A stretch of 43,819 nucleotides of DNA from an uncultured Acetatifactor sp. Its GTDB lineage: Bacteria > Bacillota > Clostridia > Lachnospirales > Lachnospiraceae. Shown piece by piece: positions 16,093 through 27,671 of the stretch. The translations under genes were made by a program, and so were the position numbers. Each line of letters opens with the position of its first letter. Position 1 is the stretch's first letter. The notes beneath the pieces are model-generated. The model ran no database searches. It saw only the letters and a program-made list of their open reading frames with translations, and was not told the origin of the DNA. The stretch covers positions 38,642 through 82,460 of the forward strand of contig CAJUFI010000011.1 of assembly GCA_910585665.1 (NCBI GenBank), read 5' to 3'.

Positions 16093-17016
16093 TCATGCTT
16101 TCTTCACGCTTTCCTTCCAGGTTGCCGCCAGGCTGGCGATGCCCTGAAGCTCCGCAGGAAGCAGAATCGTGGTGGCCTGACCGTCCGCCACCTTCTCGAA
16201 AGCCTCCAGGCTCTTGATCTTCAGCACAGACTCGTCCGCCCCGGCATCCTTCAGCATCCGGATACCGTCCGCGTTGGCCTGCTGCACCTTCAGGATGGCT
16301 TCCGCCTCACCTTCCGCCTCGCGGATCATCTTCTCCTTCTGCGCCTCGGCGCGCAGGATGGCGGACTGCTTGTCGGCCTCGGCGCGCAGGATGGCGGATT
16401 CCTTGGCGCCTTCCGCCTCCAGGATCTTCGCCTTCTTCTCGCCTTCCGCACGGGTCACGGCCTCACGTCTCTCGCGCTCCGCCTTCATCTGCTTCTCCAT
16501 GGCGTTCTGGATCTCGGCAGGCGGGATGATGTTCTTCAGCTCCACACGGTTCACCTTGATGCCCCAGGGATCCGTGGCGATGTCCAGCGCCGCGCGCATC
16601 TTGGTGTTGATGGTCTCACGGCTGGTCAATGTCTGATCCAGCTCCAGGTCACCGATGATGTTACGCAGCGTGGTGGCCGTCAGGTTCTCGATAGCCATCA
16701 TGGGATTCTCCACGCCGTAGGTGAACAGCTTGGGATCCGTGATCTGATAGAAGACCACCGTGTCGATCCGCATGGTGACATTGTCCTTGGTGATCACCGG
16801 CTGGGGCGGGAAGTCCGCCACCTGCTCTTTCAGGTTCACTTTCCTGGCCACTTTATCCACGAAAGGAACCTTGATGTGGAATCCCACCGACCATGTCCCC
16901 TGATAGGCTCCCAGACGCTCGATGACATACGCCTGCGCCTGCGGAACGATTTTCAGGCAGGATACGACCACCAGAAGAATGACTACAATTAACGCACCTA
17001 AAACCCAACCCATCAT
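16093..17016 (-). CDS. SPFH/band-7 membrane protein (QmcA-like)
   Basis: A stomatin/prohibitin-family protein of membrane microdomains. The 307-aa protein has one N-terminal TM helix (residues 4-22), the SPFH domain (about 25-190, with VIERLGAYQGTW, MRIDTVVFYQITDP, WGIKVNRVELKNI) and a long Ala/Glu/Lys-rich coiled coil (about 188-250) with repeated AILRAEA blocks. The adjacent upstream gene is an NfeD-like protein, the classic partner of such SPFH proteins. The proposed role is membrane organisation or protease regulation, by analogy. Confidence 0.9.
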   Translation of the reverse strand: MMGWVLGALIVVILLVVVSCLKIVPQAQAYVIERLGAYQGTWSVGFHIKVPFVDKVARKVNLKEQVADFPPQPVITKDNVTMRIDTVVFYQITDPKLFTYGVENPMMAIENLTATTLRNIIGDLELDQTLTSRETINTKMRAALDIATDPWGIKVNRVELKNIIPPAEIQNAMEKQMKAERERREAVTRAEGEKKAKILEAEGAKESAILRAEADKQSAILRAEAQKEKMIREAEGEAEAILKVQQANADGIRMLKDAGADESVLKIKSLEAFEKVADGQATTILLPAELQGIASLAATWKESVKKA

Positions 17017-17095
17017 AACTTTACCTCTTTCTGTGCCGGTATGACGGCACGCATTTTATGTGATTTTAAAAAATCCTTACCTGAAACCTGGCCCT

Positions 17096-17818
17096 TTATT
17101 CTGCCGGGCCATCCTCCACAGCCTTGTGCTCTGCCGTATCATCGTCCATGTCCATCCATCTTGCCGCAGCGTCTTCTGCAGCCTTTTGGCCTGCTGTGTC
17201 GCCGTCCATGGACCCTCGCTCTGCCGCGCCATCATTCCCGGCCTTGTGTTCTGCCTCATCCTCGTCCGCGGCTTTGGGTACGGGCGTCTCATCCTTCCCG
17301 GCCGCCTGCCCTTCCGAAGAAGGCGCAATCCCGGACTCATATGGATCCTGGTCCGCCTGCGTCTGCGTATTCCCGGCAACCTGCTGCTCCGCCCTTACAA
17401 TCAGCTTGACGCCGCTGATGGCAGCCACCACCACCACTGTCCCCACCGGAATCTTCACCCGGTCGTCCCAGCTCCTGGCGCTCCACTCCTGGCCGCCCAC
17501 CGTCACCTGCCCCATCGCCTGAAGATTGTCGATCTCTCCGGTGACGATGGCCTGGCGGCCCACCATGCTCTCCACATTGGTCTTCACCCGGTCCCTATTG
17601 AAATACTTCACGGCAATCGGCCTGGTGAAGAACAGGGACAACAGGGATACCACAAGGAACAGGATCACCTGGATAAAAATAGGCGCCTGCAGCAGAGCCG
17701 CGAAAATGGCAACCAGTGCGCCCGCCGCGAACCATATGGTGGTAAGCCCCAAGGTCAACACTTCGATTCCGATACATAAAATCAGCAGTACCATCCAGAA
17801 AATCATAATCTCTTCCAT
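17096..17818 (-). CDS. NfeD-like membrane protein with acidic repeat tail
   Basis: Partner of the downstream SPFH protein. The 240-aa protein has a hydrophobic N-terminus with three TM segments (about 5-25, 28-45 and 48-66), then an NfeD OB-fold domain (about 82-150, MVGRQAIVTGEIDNL, GTVVVVAAISGVKLIVR). Residues about 160-240 form an acidic, Ala/Glu/Asp/Lys-rich tail with three degenerate 20-residue repeats (each beginning DxDxAxxKA). ATG 17818 follows GGAGGG at 7 bases; an ATG five codons upstream lacks this. It has its own promoter and precedes SPFH by 79 bp. Confidence 0.88.
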   Translation of the reverse strand: MEEIMIFWMVLLILCIGIEVLTLGLTTIWFAAGALVAIFAALLQAPIFIQVILFLVVSLLSLFFTRPIAVKYFNRDRVKTNVESMVGRQAIVTGEIDNLQAMGQVTVGGQEWSARSWDDRVKIPVGTVVVVAAISGVKLIVRAEQQVAGNTQTQADQDPYESGIAPSSEGQAAGKDETPVPKAADEDEAEHKAGNDGAAERGSMDGDTAGQKAAEDAAARWMDMDDDTAEHKAVEDGPAE

Positions 17819-17862
17819 AAGCAATCCCTCCACATGCCCTTCGTCTGCCCTGTACTGTATCT

Positions 17863-17891
17863 AGTTTACTACAAAAAACCGCTTTAAGCAA
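17863..17891 (-). promoter_or_regulatory. Promoter of the NfeD-SPFH unit
   Basis: Minus strand TTGCTT (17891-17886), 17 bp, TAAACT (17868-17863), about 45 bp before the NfeD start. Confidence 0.6.
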
Positions 17892-17979
17892 TATGTTTCT
17901 TTCGCACATTACAGGCCGGTATCGTTCCGGGCATCAAAAGAGCGGCAAGGCATTTTCTGCCCGCCGCCCCGTTTCATCC

Positions 17980-18086
17980 TAAGGAATTGTCTACAAATAA
18001 CTGCTGCAAGTTTATGGCAATTTTTATTGTATTTCCGGGCTTTTGCCTGAAGCAATTGCAGCAGTTATTTTCCGACAATTCCTAAG
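17980..18086. repeat. 107-bp near-palindromic repeat element, copy 1
   Basis: Full copy. The ends are imperfect inverted repeats: TAAGGAATTGTC on the left, and the right end read on the minus strand is CTTAGGAATTGTC. An inner stem pairs AACTGCTGCAA with TTGCAGCAGTT. It lies 4 bp after the stop codon of the SleB-like hydrolase. Copies are also at 42276-42382 (full, same length) and 43771-43819 (cut by the window end). Confidence 0.9.
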
Positions 18087-18090
18087 TAGA

Positions 18091-19206
18091 TCAATAGAAC
18101 ACATGATTGCCGATCACCAGGCCCTCTCTGCCGTTGTTGCGGCGGAAGTGGGTCAGGTCGCCCACGTTGGACACGCCCGCCAGCGCCTCCTGGGCTGCCT
18201 GTATACAGCTGGCGTTGATGTTGCCGGCCTCATAGACCCTGTTCAGCTTGCCGTTCATAGCCGGCGTAAACTGACCGGAAGCATAGATGACGCCGTGGAT
18301 GGAATTGGGATATGCCGCGCTCCTGACACGGTTCATGACCACCGCGCCTACCGCCAGCTTTCCTTCGTAGCTCTCCGAACCTGCCTCGCAGTAAATCAGG
18401 GCAGCCAGCAGCAAAGTGGTGTCCGCGTCCGTGGTGTACTCGCCGTAGTTCTTATGCCGCTTCGCCTCCATCTCCGCTTTCTTCTCCGCCTCGATGCGGG
18501 CGTTGATCTCATCCAGGGTCTCTCCGGCATCGATGAGGAAGTCCATCACGATGAACTCGTTGGACACATAACCGTCGCTGCCCTCGTAATCCACGCATAC
18601 CCAGCCGTCAGCGTCCTGGTTCAGGACTTCCACGATTTCCCCCTTGGGGAGCAGGCCGTAGACCTCTGCCTCCAGGTTGGGCTCCATCCTCACCCGGAGC
18701 GTCTCCGTGTCGATGGTGGCCACCATCTTGCCCACGTCGTTGGCCATGGCCAGGGCCTCCTCGCCGAACAGCAGGTATTCATCCGAGGCCCATCCGATGA
18801 TGTTGCCCGACTGCAGCTTCGTCCATCCGTCCCGACGCTCCAGGATCGTGCCTCCGCAATCCTTGTACAGCATCCCCACCTTGTCAGCGCTCTCGCTGGC
18901 ATCGCTCCTTACGTTCAAAGCGTTCTTCACATTGGCCATGACCAGTTTGGTCTCCTGCGGCTCATTCTCGTCCGCCGTCAGGTCCAGGTTCAGCTCCTTG
19001 GCCGTGGCGATCACGACATCCGCCGGGTTGGACGAGCCCGGGTTGAGCACTGCCGTCACGCCGCCGCGGGTCTGATCCATATAATCGTCCCCATCGGCCC
19101 TGGCAATCAAGTCCATCTGCAGCATCATGCATAATGATAACAAAAGCCCCAAGAACCTGGAACAGTTCCTTTCCACTGCAGTGAACAGCTTTCTGCGTTT
19201 TGTCAT
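18091..19206 (-). CDS. Secreted SH3-domain, SleB-like cell wall hydrolase
   Basis: Probable peptidoglycan hydrolase acting outside the membrane. The 371-aa protein has a signal peptide (about 1-37, Lys/Arg-rich then a hydrophobic core ending ARA), two SH3-type cell-wall-binding domains (about 82-140 with NALNVRSDAS, and 155-215 with TLRVRMEPN), a short charged helix, and a C-terminal Hydrolase_2 domain (about 258-371) with the likely catalytic Glu in AALIYCEAGSE, as in SleB and CwlJ. ATG 19206 was chosen since GGAGGG lies 7 bases upstream. The SH3 pair makes a vegetative role possible rather than only spore cortex lysis. Confidence 0.88.
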   Translation of the reverse strand: MTKRRKLFTAVERNCSRFLGLLLSLCMMLQMDLIARADGDDYMDQTRGGVTAVLNPGSSNPADVVIATAKELNLDLTADENEPQETKLVMANVKNALNVRSDASESADKVGMLYKDCGGTILERRDGWTKLQSGNIIGWASDEYLLFGEEALAMANDVGKMVATIDTETLRVRMEPNLEAEVYGLLPKGEIVEVLNQDADGWVCVDYEGSDGYVSNEFIVMDFLIDAGETLDEINARIEAEKKAEMEAKRHKNYGEYTTDADTTLLLAALIYCEAGSESYEGKLAVGAVVMNRVRSAAYPNSIHGVIYASGQFTPAMNGKLNRVYEAGNINASCIQAAQEALAGVSNVGDLTHFRRNNGREGLVIGNHVFY

Positions 19207-19274
19207 TTTTTTACCCTCCATAAACAAATCATAATATTTCGTAATAATTAATCCACATTTTTAAGGAACTTATT

Positions 19275-19293
19275 ACAAATTTATTAAATTTGT
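19275..19293. promoter_or_regulatory. Perfect palindrome over the hydrolase transcription start
   Basis: ACAAATTTA and TAAATTTGT are separated by one base. It lies at about +3 to +21 of the predicted transcript, a typical repressor operator position. No regulator is identified. Confidence 0.5.
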
Positions 19294-19302
19294 TACAAGG
19301 CT

Positions 19303-19331
19303 ATCATAGCAGTTGGAAAAGGAAATGTCAA
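19303..19331 (-). promoter_or_regulatory. Promoter of the SleB-like hydrolase gene
   Basis: Minus strand TTGACA (19331-19326), 17 bp, TATGAT (19308-19303); near-consensus SigA promoter, leader about 90 nt. Confidence 0.8.
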
Positions 19332-19384
19332 GTTTTTCGTCAAACGGGCATAATCAGGCATATTCGTCAACCCGTCCGCACGGG

Positions 19385-20170
19385 CTACCGCCTCTGGCGA
19401 TGGGCCTCATACATCAGCAGGGCGGCGCTGACGGCAGCGTTGAGAGACTCCACTTTCCCCTCCATGGGAATCTTCAGAAGGCTGTCCGCCATCTCCGACA
19501 GGCTGCGGCTCAGCCCCTTGCCTTCGTTGCCTATCAGGAAAGCCGTCCCCTCCCGGAAGGAGAAGCTGTCATAATACCGCTTTCCCGCCAGATGGGCCCC
19601 GTAGACGCGAATCTGCCGTTCCCGCATGCGCCCTATGGCCTCGGTCAGATCCCCCGCATAGACGAAGGGCACCCTGTAGATGGAGCCCATGGTGGCGCGT
19701 ATGGTCTTGGGGTTGTAGATATCCACGGTATCATCGCTCATGAGGATGCCGGTGGCCCCTGCCCCTTCCCCGGTCCTGAGCATCGTCCCCAGGTTCCCGG
19801 GATCCTGGAGGTTCTCCAGCAGCAAAAGCAGGGGGCTGGGAGCATCCAGGATCTCTTCCAGGCGGTACCGGGGCTGGCTGACCGCGCAGAGGATCCCCTG
19901 AGGCGCCTGTGTGTCGGACATCTTCCGGAAGGCCTCCGGAGAAACCGTCTCGTAGCCTGTGCCCTCCAGCTTCTCCCGGAGGCCGGGATGTCCCTGCGCC
20001 CTCTCCAGCGCTTCCGGGGTGAGGTAGACTTCCCGGATGTCCCCCGGGGGCGCCTCCTCGTACATCTTGAAGCCTTCCACCAGGAAGACTTTGGCGCTGC
20101 GGCGCTCTTTCGCGCTGTCCCGCCACTGGACGATCTGTTTTACCTTCGGATTCGAATTGCTGGAAATCAT
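19385..20170 (-). CDS. TrmH/SpoU-family RNA 2'-O-methyltransferase
   Basis: SAM-dependent ribose methylation of rRNA or tRNA; the exact target cannot be told. The 261-aa protein has an N-terminal substrate-binding domain (SNPKVKQIVQW, FLVEGFKMYEEA) and the C-terminal SPOUT knot: LLENLQDPGNLGTMLRTGEGAG (motif 1 Asn/Arg), FLIGNEGKGLS (motif 2) and IPMEGKVESLNAAVSAALLMYEA (motif 3). It lies 99 bp after pfkA, beyond a terminator; the gap has no obvious promoter. Confidence 0.9.
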   Translation of the reverse strand: MISSNSNPKVKQIVQWRDSAKERRSAKVFLVEGFKMYEEAPPGDIREVYLTPEALERAQGHPGLREKLEGTGYETVSPEAFRKMSDTQAPQGILCAVSQPRYRLEEILDAPSPLLLLLENLQDPGNLGTMLRTGEGAGATGILMSDDTVDIYNPKTIRATMGSIYRVPFVYAGDLTEAIGRMRERQIRVYGAHLAGKRYYDSFSFREGTAFLIGNEGKGLSRSLSEMADSLLKIPMEGKVESLNAAVSAALLMYEAHRQRR

Positions 20171-20208
20171 ATTCCCTCCTCGTTCTCTATGGCCTGTCCC
20201 GGAATACA

Positions 20209-20242
20209 GGAAAAGGCGGCCTTTCTCTCGAAACAGCCGCCT
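20209..20242 (-). terminator. Terminator after pfkA
   Basis: On the minus strand AGGCGGC (20242-20236) pairs with GCCGCCT (20220-20214), followed by TTT. Readthrough may supply the methyltransferase gene. Confidence 0.7.
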
Positions 20243-20269
20243 GTATCCGCCGCCCCTCCGGGGAGCGCT

Positions 20270-21244
20270 TTAAATGGTAAGCCTTCTGGCCACCTCGTAT
20301 TGATATCTGTCGATGTCCTTCTGCATCTGCAGGGCCTCCTCGATGCCGAAGTCCGTGAACTCGCCGTAGCGGTAGCCCACCACGCGGTTGTTCTTGCCCT
20401 CCAGCATGATGTCCACTGCGTAAGAGCCCATGATGGAGGCATAGTAACGATCCCTGGCGGTAGGGCTGCCGCCCCTCTGCATGTATCCCAGGATCGTGGC
20501 CCTGGTCTCGATGCCGGTGGCCGCCTCGATGCGCTTCGCCATGGAAGTGGAATGGCCGATTCCCTCCGCATTGATGATCAGATGGTGAATCTTGCCTTTC
20601 TTGCGGCTCTCGATGATATGGTTGATGATCTCCTGCTCATTATAGTCGTAATTCTCCGGGAGCAGAATGTCCTCCGCGCCGTTGGCGATGCCGCACCAGA
20701 GGGCGATATAGCCTGCGTGGCGGCCCATGACCTCGATGATGCTGCAGCGCTCATGGGAGGACGAAGTGTCCTTCACCTTGTCGATGGCCTGCATGGCGGT
20801 GTTCACTGCCGTGTCGAAGCCGATGGTGTACTCCGTGCAGGCGATGTCCAGGTCGATGGTGCCGGGTATGCCCACGGCGTTGACGCCCTGTCTGCAGAGC
20901 GCCTGGGCCCCCCGGTAGGAGCCGTCCCCGCCGATGACCACGATGCCGTCTATGCCGTGCTTTCTGCAGATCTCCGCAGCCTTCTCCTGATACTCCGCCT
21001 TCTTGAATTCCAGGCACCTGGCCGTTCCCAGCACGGTGCCGCCCCTCTGGATGATATCCGACACATGGCGGGGCTCCATATCTATGATGTCCTCGTTCAA
21101 CAGGCCGTTATAGCCTTTCTTCACGCCTTTCACTTTCACGCCTCTATAGATGGCGGTGCGGACTACCGCACGGATGGCGGCATTCATGCCCGGCGCGTCA
21201 CCTCCGCTGGTCAGAACCGCAATCGTCTTTATCTCTTTCGCCAT
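20270..21244 (-). CDS. pfkA: ATP-dependent 6-phosphofructokinase
   Basis: Committed step of glycolysis, fructose-6-phosphate to fructose-1,6-bisphosphate. The 324-aa protein matches short bacterial PFK: TSGGDAPGMNAAIR near residues 12-25, GGDGS at 105-109 (Gly after GGD indicates ATP rather than pyrophosphate as donor), the catalytic Asp131 in GTIDLD, MGRHAGY for sugar phosphate binding, and a QRGGSPTARDR C-terminal motif. The catalytic loop reads TIDLD where E. coli has TIDND. ATG 21244 follows AAGGAGGT; upstream codons are unsupported. It has its own promoter behind dnaE. Confidence 0.95.
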   Translation of the reverse strand: MAKEIKTIAVLTSGGDAPGMNAAIRAVVRTAIYRGVKVKGVKKGYNGLLNEDIIDMEPRHVSDIIQRGGTVLGTARCLEFKKAEYQEKAAEICRKHGIDGIVVIGGDGSYRGAQALCRQGVNAVGIPGTIDLDIACTEYTIGFDTAVNTAMQAIDKVKDTSSSHERCSIIEVMGRHAGYIALWCGIANGAEDILLPENYDYNEQEIINHIIESRKKGKIHHLIINAEGIGHSTSMAKRIEAATGIETRATILGYMQRGGSPTARDRYYASIMGSYAVDIMLEGKNNRVVGYRYGEFTDFGIEEALQMQKDIDRYQYEVARRLTI

Positions 21245-21274
21245 TAGACTGTACCTCCTTCTTTTCAATTTACC

Positions 21275-21303
21275 ATTTTAATCCTTTTAAGGACGGTTTT
21301 CAA
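21275..21303 (-). promoter_or_regulatory. pfkA promoter
   Basis: Minus strand TTGAAA (21303-21298), 17 bp, TAAAAT (21280-21275), in the 75-bp gap between dnaE and pfkA. Confidence 0.6.
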
Positions 21304-21319
21304 TACCTGAACCATTTTT

Positions 21320-25021
<3,702 letters not shown>

Positions 25022-25068
25022 ATGAGGAACCTCCTTTTGTCTTCTGCGAACAAATTTACCTACAATAT

Positions 25069-25097
25069 ACTATACTGAAATTCAGGAGGTTTGTAAA
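25069..25097 (-). promoter_or_regulatory. dnaE promoter
   Basis: Minus strand TTTACA (25097-25092), 17 bp, TATAGT (25074-25069), about 45 bp upstream of the start codon. Confidence 0.7.
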
Positions 25098-25127
25098 GGT
25101 TTGGGAGAAAAAGATTACAGGGGAATC

Positions 25128-26132
25128 TCACAGCAGATATCTTCTGATAATCGGAATTTTGCGCAAAAACCACACCGTTGCCACTGACAAGGCATAAATC
25201 GCCGCCGCGGTAAGCGGAACAGTCAGCACCGGCAGATAAAGCTGGGGGTTAAACCGCAGCACTTTCACGCATATATGAATGAACACAGGATGGATAATGT
25301 ACACGCCCAGCATATTTCCGGCCAGTTTCCCCATCCCCGGGAAACTTTCCTTTTCATCGCACCAAAGCTTCATCCAGGCAAACAGGCTCATCGCCAGAAG
25401 CAGCAAGAAAGGATGTTCCTCCGACATCACCGTCTGCCGCACCCCTTCCCAGACGACTCCTCCAAGGCCTGCCAGGCTTCCTGCCAGAATCAGGCCCCGG
25501 TATTTTCTCATTTTTTCAACGGGAAGCCTGCCCAGGATTCCCCCCGCCACAGCACAGAAAAGCCATGTGCCGGAAACAGGCAGAATCCTGGCCGGAATAA
25601 ACCCAATCACCCCGCAGACATAAGGATAGACAGAGGCAAAAAACAATAACAACCCTGCAAAAACAACCTGTTCCCACATCTTCGAGACATTCATGAAAGC
25701 CCACAATAACGGCATAAAAAAGTAGAGTCCCAGCAAGCGGTACAGATACCACATATGTGACCATGTATTGTCCTGAAAGATAGCCAGAACCAGGTCCGCA
25801 GGCCCGAACGGATTCCTTTCCACCAACATCCGCATTGCATAAAACACAGTTCCGAAAAACAGGATACAGCATACGATTCTGGCAATATGCCTCCCCATGT
25901 CCCTATAGCCGCAGGAGCGCCCTGTGGATAAAAAGCCGGCTCCGGTAGCCATAATGAACAGGGGGACAGCCGTAAACAGGAACTGGTGCAGGACATACCA
26001 CACCTGTATGCGGAAATCCGAAACATAAAATCCGCCTGCATTCATCGTATTGCTCATGGTGTGGAGCATCACGATCATCCCTGCTCCCCCCACCTTAATC
26101 CAGTCCAGGTAAAGCTGTCTCTTTCTGCCCAT
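25128..26132 (-). CDS. Acyltransferase-3 family membrane protein
   Basis: Probable O-acyltransferase modifying a surface glycan or lipid; the acceptor is unknown. The 334-aa protein has about 10 TM helices and the family pattern: YLDWIKVGGAGMIVMLHT at the N-terminus with the conserved His, VPLFIMATGAGFLS, a central WYLYRLLGLYFFMPLL helix and a C-terminal VYIIHP motif. It begins 16 bp after metK with GGGAG at 7 bases, so it is probably read from the SAM-controlled metK transcript, an uncommon pairing. It ends 106 bp from dnaE, which has a separate promoter. Confidence 0.85.
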   Translation of the reverse strand: MGRKRQLYLDWIKVGGAGMIVMLHTMSNTMNAGGFYVSDFRIQVWYVLHQFLFTAVPLFIMATGAGFLSTGRSCGYRDMGRHIARIVCCILFFGTVFYAMRMLVERNPFGPADLVLAIFQDNTWSHMWYLYRLLGLYFFMPLLWAFMNVSKMWEQVVFAGLLLFFASVYPYVCGVIGFIPARILPVSGTWLFCAVAGGILGRLPVEKMRKYRGLILAGSLAGLGGVVWEGVRQTVMSEEHPFLLLLAMSLFAWMKLWCDEKESFPGMGKLAGNMLGVYIIHPVFIHICVKVLRFNPQLYLPVLTVPLTAAAIYALSVATVWFLRKIPIIRRYLL

Positions 26133-26148
26133 TTTCCGTCTCCCAGTA

Positions 26149-27336
26149 TTACAGATGTTTCTTCAAAATCTCCGCCTTGTCCGTAGCCTCCCAGGGAAAG
26201 GACACGTCATCCCGCCCGAAATGGCCGTAGGCCGCGGTAGGGCGATAGATGGGCCTGCGCAGATCCAGCATCTTGATGATGCCGGCAGGGCGCAGGTCGA
26301 AGTTCTCGCGGATGATTTCCACTAATTTCTCATCGCTGACGCGTCCTGTGCCGAAAGTATCCACCATGACGGAAGTGGGCTGGGCCACGCCGATGGCGTA
26401 GGACAGCTGGATCTCGCACTTCTCTGCCAGGCCCGCGGCCACGATGTTCTTGGCCACGTAGCGGGCGGCATAGGCGGCGCTCCTGTCCACCTTGGTGCAG
26501 TCCTTGCCGGAGAAGGCGCCGCCGCCGTGGCGGGCGTATCCACCGTAGGTGTCCACGATAATCTTACGGCCTGTGAGCCCCGCGTCCCCCTGGGGCCCGC
26601 CGATGACGAAACGGCCTGTGGGGTTGATGAAGAACTTGGTGTCCTGATCCACCAGCTCCTTGGGCAGAATGGGATCGAAGACATATTTCCTGATGTCCGC
26701 GCGGATCTGCTCCTGGGTCACTTCCTCGTCATGCTGGGTGGAGAGCACCACGGCCTCCAGGCGGATGGGCTTTCCGTCCTCATCGTACTCCACGGACACC
26801 TGGCTCTTGCCGTCCGGGCGCAGGTAGGGAAGGGTGCCGTCCTTGCGGACCTTCATCAGTTGTCTGGCCAGCCTGTGGGCCAGGGAAATAGGATAGGGCA
26901 TCAGTTCCGGCGTCTCGTTGGTGGCATAGCCGAACATCATGCCCTGATCCCCCGCGCCGATGGCTTCCAGCTGCTCGTCGGTCATCTGGGCCTCTCTGGC
27001 CTCCAGGGCTTTGTCCACGCCCATGGCGATGTCCGGGGACTGCTTATCCAGTGCCACCATGACGGCGCAGGTATTGCCATCGAAACCCACCTTGGAGTCA
27101 TTATAGCCGATCTCGTTCACGGTCCTGCGCACGATGGCGGGAATGTCCAGGTTTGCGGCGGTGGTAATCTCGCCGGTGACCAGCACAAAGCCGGTGCAGC
27201 TGGCGGTCTCGCAGGCCACGCGGCTCATAGGGTCCTGCTCCATGCAAGCGTCCAGGATGGCGTCCGACACAGCGTCACAGAGCTTGTCGGGATGTCCCTC
27301 TGTCACTGATTCCGATGTAAATAAATGCTTTTCCAT
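26149..27336 (-). CDS. metK: S-adenosylmethionine synthetase
   Basis: Makes SAM from methionine and ATP. The 395-aa protein carries TSESVTEGHPDK at residues 6-17, the GAGDQGMMFGYA signature near 118, GGPQGDAGLTGRKIIVDTYGG near 255 and GGGAFSGKD near 280 (the phosphate loop), followed by CTKVDRSAAY. The start follows AAAGGAAGAAG. It is under a SAM-I riboswitch and terminator, so excess SAM shuts off this gene and probably the following acyltransferase. SAM feeds the SpoU and other methyltransferases. Confidence 0.97.
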   Translation of the reverse strand: MEKHLFTSESVTEGHPDKLCDAVSDAILDACMEQDPMSRVACETASCTGFVLVTGEITTAANLDIPAIVRRTVNEIGYNDSKVGFDGNTCAVMVALDKQSPDIAMGVDKALEAREAQMTDEQLEAIGAGDQGMMFGYATNETPELMPYPISLAHRLARQLMKVRKDGTLPYLRPDGKSQVSVEYDEDGKPIRLEAVVLSTQHDEEVTQEQIRADIRKYVFDPILPKELVDQDTKFFINPTGRFVIGGPQGDAGLTGRKIIVDTYGGYARHGGGAFSGKDCTKVDRSAAYAARYVAKNIVAAGLAEKCEIQLSYAIGVAQPTSVMVDTFGTGRVSDEKLVEIIRENFDLRPAGIIKMLDLRRPIYRPTAAYGHFGRDDVSFPWEATDKAEILKKHL

Positions 27337-27377
27337 TTTCTTCTTCCTTTCTCTATGTAAAAATATGAAAATATAGA

Positions 27378-27427
27378 TAAAAAAGTCCGCTTATCATGGA
27401 ATGCCTTTCTTCCATAATGAGCGGACT
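27378..27427 (-). terminator. Riboswitch-controlled intrinsic terminator before metK
   Basis: On the minus strand AGTCCGCT arms (27427-27421 and 27390-27384) plus an inner ATTATGGAA/TTCCATGAT stem form a long hairpin, followed by a run of T (27384-27378). It lies between the SAM aptamer and the metK start. Confidence 0.9.
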
Positions 27428-27448
27428 CTAATCTGTCGATGTCAAATC

Positions 27449-27550
27449 CTCTTATTGTTCGAAAAACACTCGCTCAGGTGGGCACCTTCCTCAAATGGGG
27501 TTGCCGCGGCTTCATCGATCCTATGTATCTCCACCGACTCTGAATAAGAG
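27449..27550 (-). promoter_or_regulatory. SAM-I (S-box) riboswitch
   Basis: Minus-strand aptamer closed by P1 AATAAGAG/CTCTTATT complements (27543-27550 with 27449-27456). It contains the core motifs CAGAGTCGGTGGAG, GATGAAGCCGCGGCAACC and GGTGCC...ACCTGAGCGA, typical of SAM-I. With the terminator it forms a transcriptional OFF switch for metK. Confidence 0.93.
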
Positions 27551-27622
27551 AAATCCTATGAAATTGTGAAGGATATCCTTGGATATCCTTTGATGTCCTC
27601 TGCTATCCTCTATCCATCCTCT

Positions 27623-27651
27623 ACCTTACTACGAATGGGCCCTGTTGTCAA
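27623..27651 (-). promoter_or_regulatory. metK promoter and repeat-bearing leader
   Basis: Minus strand TTGACA (27651-27646), 17 bp, TAAGGT (27628-27623). Between the start (about 27616) and the aptamer, 27565-27615 contains four or five degenerate tandem copies of AGGATATCC, such as AGGATGG, AGGATAG, AGGACATC and AGGATATCC twice. Confidence 0.75.
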
Positions 27652-27671
27652 CAGGAATTTTTATCCGGGTT

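Noticed and set aside
20729..20850. Leu in place of Asn in the PfkA TIDND loop as a sign of an inactive enzyme
   Set aside because: The catalytic Asp131 and the ATP-type GGDGS are intact, and I recall the variant in related clostridia; no reason to suspect loss of function.
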